Assembly (NCBI RefSeq): GCF_009017415.1
Contig: NC_092408.1
Span: 806,001 to 870,000 of the forward strand
Reading direction: 5' to 3'
From: Aspergillus flavus
Lineage: Eukaryota; Ascomycota; Eurotiomycetes; Eurotiales; Aspergillaceae
Length of the DNA stretch: 64,000 bases
This document shows positions 61,822 through 64,000 of this stretch, in pieces (the first letter of the stretch is position 1; each line of letters begins with the position of its first letter). The notes under the pieces are model-generated. The model was given only the letters and a program-made list of their open reading frames with translations, searched no databases and was not told where the DNA came from. A program made the translations under genes and the position numbers.

Positions 61822-64000
61822 GATCTGTAAAGTGATTATATTATTGTTGTCAGTGCCTGCCTAGTGGTATTTTGAATTGACATGTCTCTTACTCAGTCAG
61901 ATTTCTTGTCAAAGATGTATCGCGAAATCTCCGCAATGCCTTTTTTTTTTACTGAGTATGGCCCTCAACCTGATTGATGTTGCGTTCTTCTGCCTTCGGT
62001 ACATCAAGTTTTGGATTATCTGCACTCGATCAATAAACTCGCATGATGGTGTCCCTTTCTCCACGTTTGCGTTATATTTCGATCCATTCCAGCCAGGTCG
62101 AATCCACACCATTCCGCCGCGTTAACAAGCTTTATGGACAGCATCTATAGCCTCGGTAATGTTGTTTGCATTTTTAATCGCTTCAACCGTATCTGTATGG
62201 GTGAAGCCGTCCCTATGGGCTCAATTTGCAATAGTATGAATCTTTTTATAATAGGGCAAACTCTTACTGATTCAATGTAGCTCCAAGTCGCAATCATAAA
62301 TCTAAAAAAAGTGGTTGTTCCAATTTTCCTTTTCAAAATATCTAAGGATCGAGTACATACCTCTTACCTGAATGAAGCGGGCTAAATATTGATCATCTGT
62401 GATGCCGGCCGAATCCTTCTTCCCCTTGCCATTCATTCACAAAGCTTGGATTCAAATTTATAAGAAATCAATTCGGATAAATCTAGCTGGTTATACAGAA
62501 ATGTGAAGAGACACAAATTGACGTGATCTACTACTCCCTAGCTCTCTTTGTATGTCTTGTTATTATGGGCACTTCCGAAGCGGCCCGTCGTTTATGTACT
62601 CTGGGACTATTTTTAAAGCTAGTATAATGGATATCGTGAGTGAGTAGCTGCGGGATACGCTGTTTTACCTCGGAGCAGAAATGCCGCTCCACTTTAAGAT
62701 AAAGGAATTCTAAGCCACCCTCTTGAGTTGACCAGTGTGCAAGGACGCTTGTTACAGAATCGACTTGACTGCGTGGTGGCTGTAGAGGTATTGAGCCAGG
62801 GTAATTGAACAGGGTATCTGGTTTACTTGTTCAGCCAGCGAACAATCCTAATAGTGGAGAAATAACAGACCGGTCTCTGGAGCCTCTTATATAACTGGTG
62901 CGCGGATATCTACCCTTTGGCATCTAATTAGAGCATACCTACAACCTCTGACAAGTACATATAAACATTGATAATTGTATTGTTCGTCAAATAGTATCGC
63001 TGTATATTCGAATTCCGAAAATTACCAAGCGATCAAGAGATGGAACTAAGCCAGAAAGGGAACATTGTTCATTGTCCTGGATAACTCTTGCTCCCATAAG
63101 GGTTAGGAGCCCAGCTTTAACTTGCTTTGGGCTGGTAAAATCTTGTAACTTTCCAGACAAGGCTGTGTTGTGCTAAAATGTCCCCTGGGGGTGACAGGAC
63201 AATGACCGGAAAATGAGCCGACTGGTTGGGGGCCAGAATCCCGTGGGCAATTCCAACTCCAGGTGGGTCATGATTTGTCAATTAATTATTCAATTTTGTT
63301 GCCCGTCCAGTGGTCCATTTATTGCTTAGCCGCAAACTCACCCGCAGGGTAAAATCATCGATCTCCTCTCCGAAATTATAAAGTATGGCGCAGCTTTTGC
63401 GGAACGAATTTATGGAGACTGGATGGCCCCAATTTGAAGGGCTGGAAGGACAAGCTCGTTAAGTCATTGATTTAATTATTCTAGACTTATCATTAGAGCC
63501 TGATGCGAGAAGCCGGCCATCGTCTGAGAAGGCGGCCGAACAAAGCAGCCAGAATGGCCCTCTAGTCTGCATTTCTGGATTCCAATACTCTTCCACCTTT
63601 GGGCCTCTGAATAACCAAGCCGGAAGTTCTCTCTCAAAAGTTCTCTCTGATTAACGCTTTATGTGGTGCGAAAATCAGGCCAGAGCTGTACAGCTACAGT
63701 GGTATCGTATCAAAGATTTGTGCAAATTTTAGGATAAATCTGCGCGCATCTGAGAGGAAAAGACATATATCTCATTACTAGGTATGTCCTAGGTCCAACA
63801 GTTAGCAACGTGTCCCAGGGTCCGATGGGGTCAGGCGGGACCAAATAATAGGCTGAGGCTGTGCAAGGGAACAAATCGACACGAGTAGTGAGGATCTGAC
63901 CCTCGTTTCTCCTTAATGTCGGCTGTGCCGCTTTACTCTGTTAAACTTCATCCTCTTCTGAAAACTTGACATATTTAAGCTCAACTTCCAGCCTGCGCCC
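61822..64000. other. Gene-poor right end
   Basis: About 2.2 kb with only short ORFs and no recognisable family on either strand. No tRNA, transposase or tandem repeat is seen. Confidence 0.45.

Overview
The window comes from a filamentous ascomycete, most likely an Aspergillus-like Eurotiomycete. Nearly all genes carry short introns (about 45-90 bp) with GT...AG ends and CTAAC/CTGAC-like branch sites, there are HET and NACHT-ankyrin genes, and housekeeping genes such as a class III chitin synthase have typical Aspergillus-type sequences. Species cannot be fixed from the sequence alone. I rebuilt exon structures by hand from splice signals and reading-frame continuity; every joined CDS below closes in frame, but none was checked against transcripts or databases.

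Left end (1-10.7 kb) is the most interesting part: a compact biosynthetic-looking block with an aromatic amino acid ammonia-lyase (PAL/HAL family, MIO type), a cytochrome P450, a DMATS-type aromatic prenyltransferase sharing a 169-bp divergent promoter with the P450, a seven-TM rhodopsin-like integral membrane protein, and a stand-alone adenylation enzyme related to NRPS-like/carboxylic-acid-reductase A domains but without carrier or release domains. Inference: the lyase makes an unsaturated arylacrylic acid, which is activated, prenylated and oxidised. No transporter or pathway regulator is visible inside the block, and the cluster may continue beyond base 1.

10.7-25.6 kb: cytosolic glutaminyl-tRNA synthetase (core gene), a 1993-residue NACHT-ankyrin NLR-like protein, a DUF3176-type membrane protein, and Opy2, the membrane anchor of the HOG osmostress pathway. 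25.6-31.5 kb is an almost 6-kb gene-free divergent intergenic region between opy2 and the chitin synthase gene.

31.5-42.5 kb is a dense conserved core block: class III chitin synthase (chsB), NEDD8-conjugating enzyme Ubc12, cytochrome c oxidase subunit VIIa (cox9), TFIID subunit TAF8, the mitochondrial Som1 protein, an XRCC2-like RecA-family protein and a serine/threonine dehydratase-like PLP enzyme.

42.5-64 kb is accessory in character: a frameshifted HET-domain gene with an unusual tryptophan-rich C-terminal extension, a cysteine-rich single-pass membrane protein, a secreted S41 peptidase, a bacterial-looking NDH-2/AIF-like flavoprotein, a broken MDR-oxidoreductase fragment, a PhzF-family enzyme, a C2H2 plus fungal_trans transcription factor, a small SAM O-methyltransferase and a small orphan multi-TM protein, separated by AT-rich, gene-poor stretches. 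The last ~2.2 kb holds no gene I can support.
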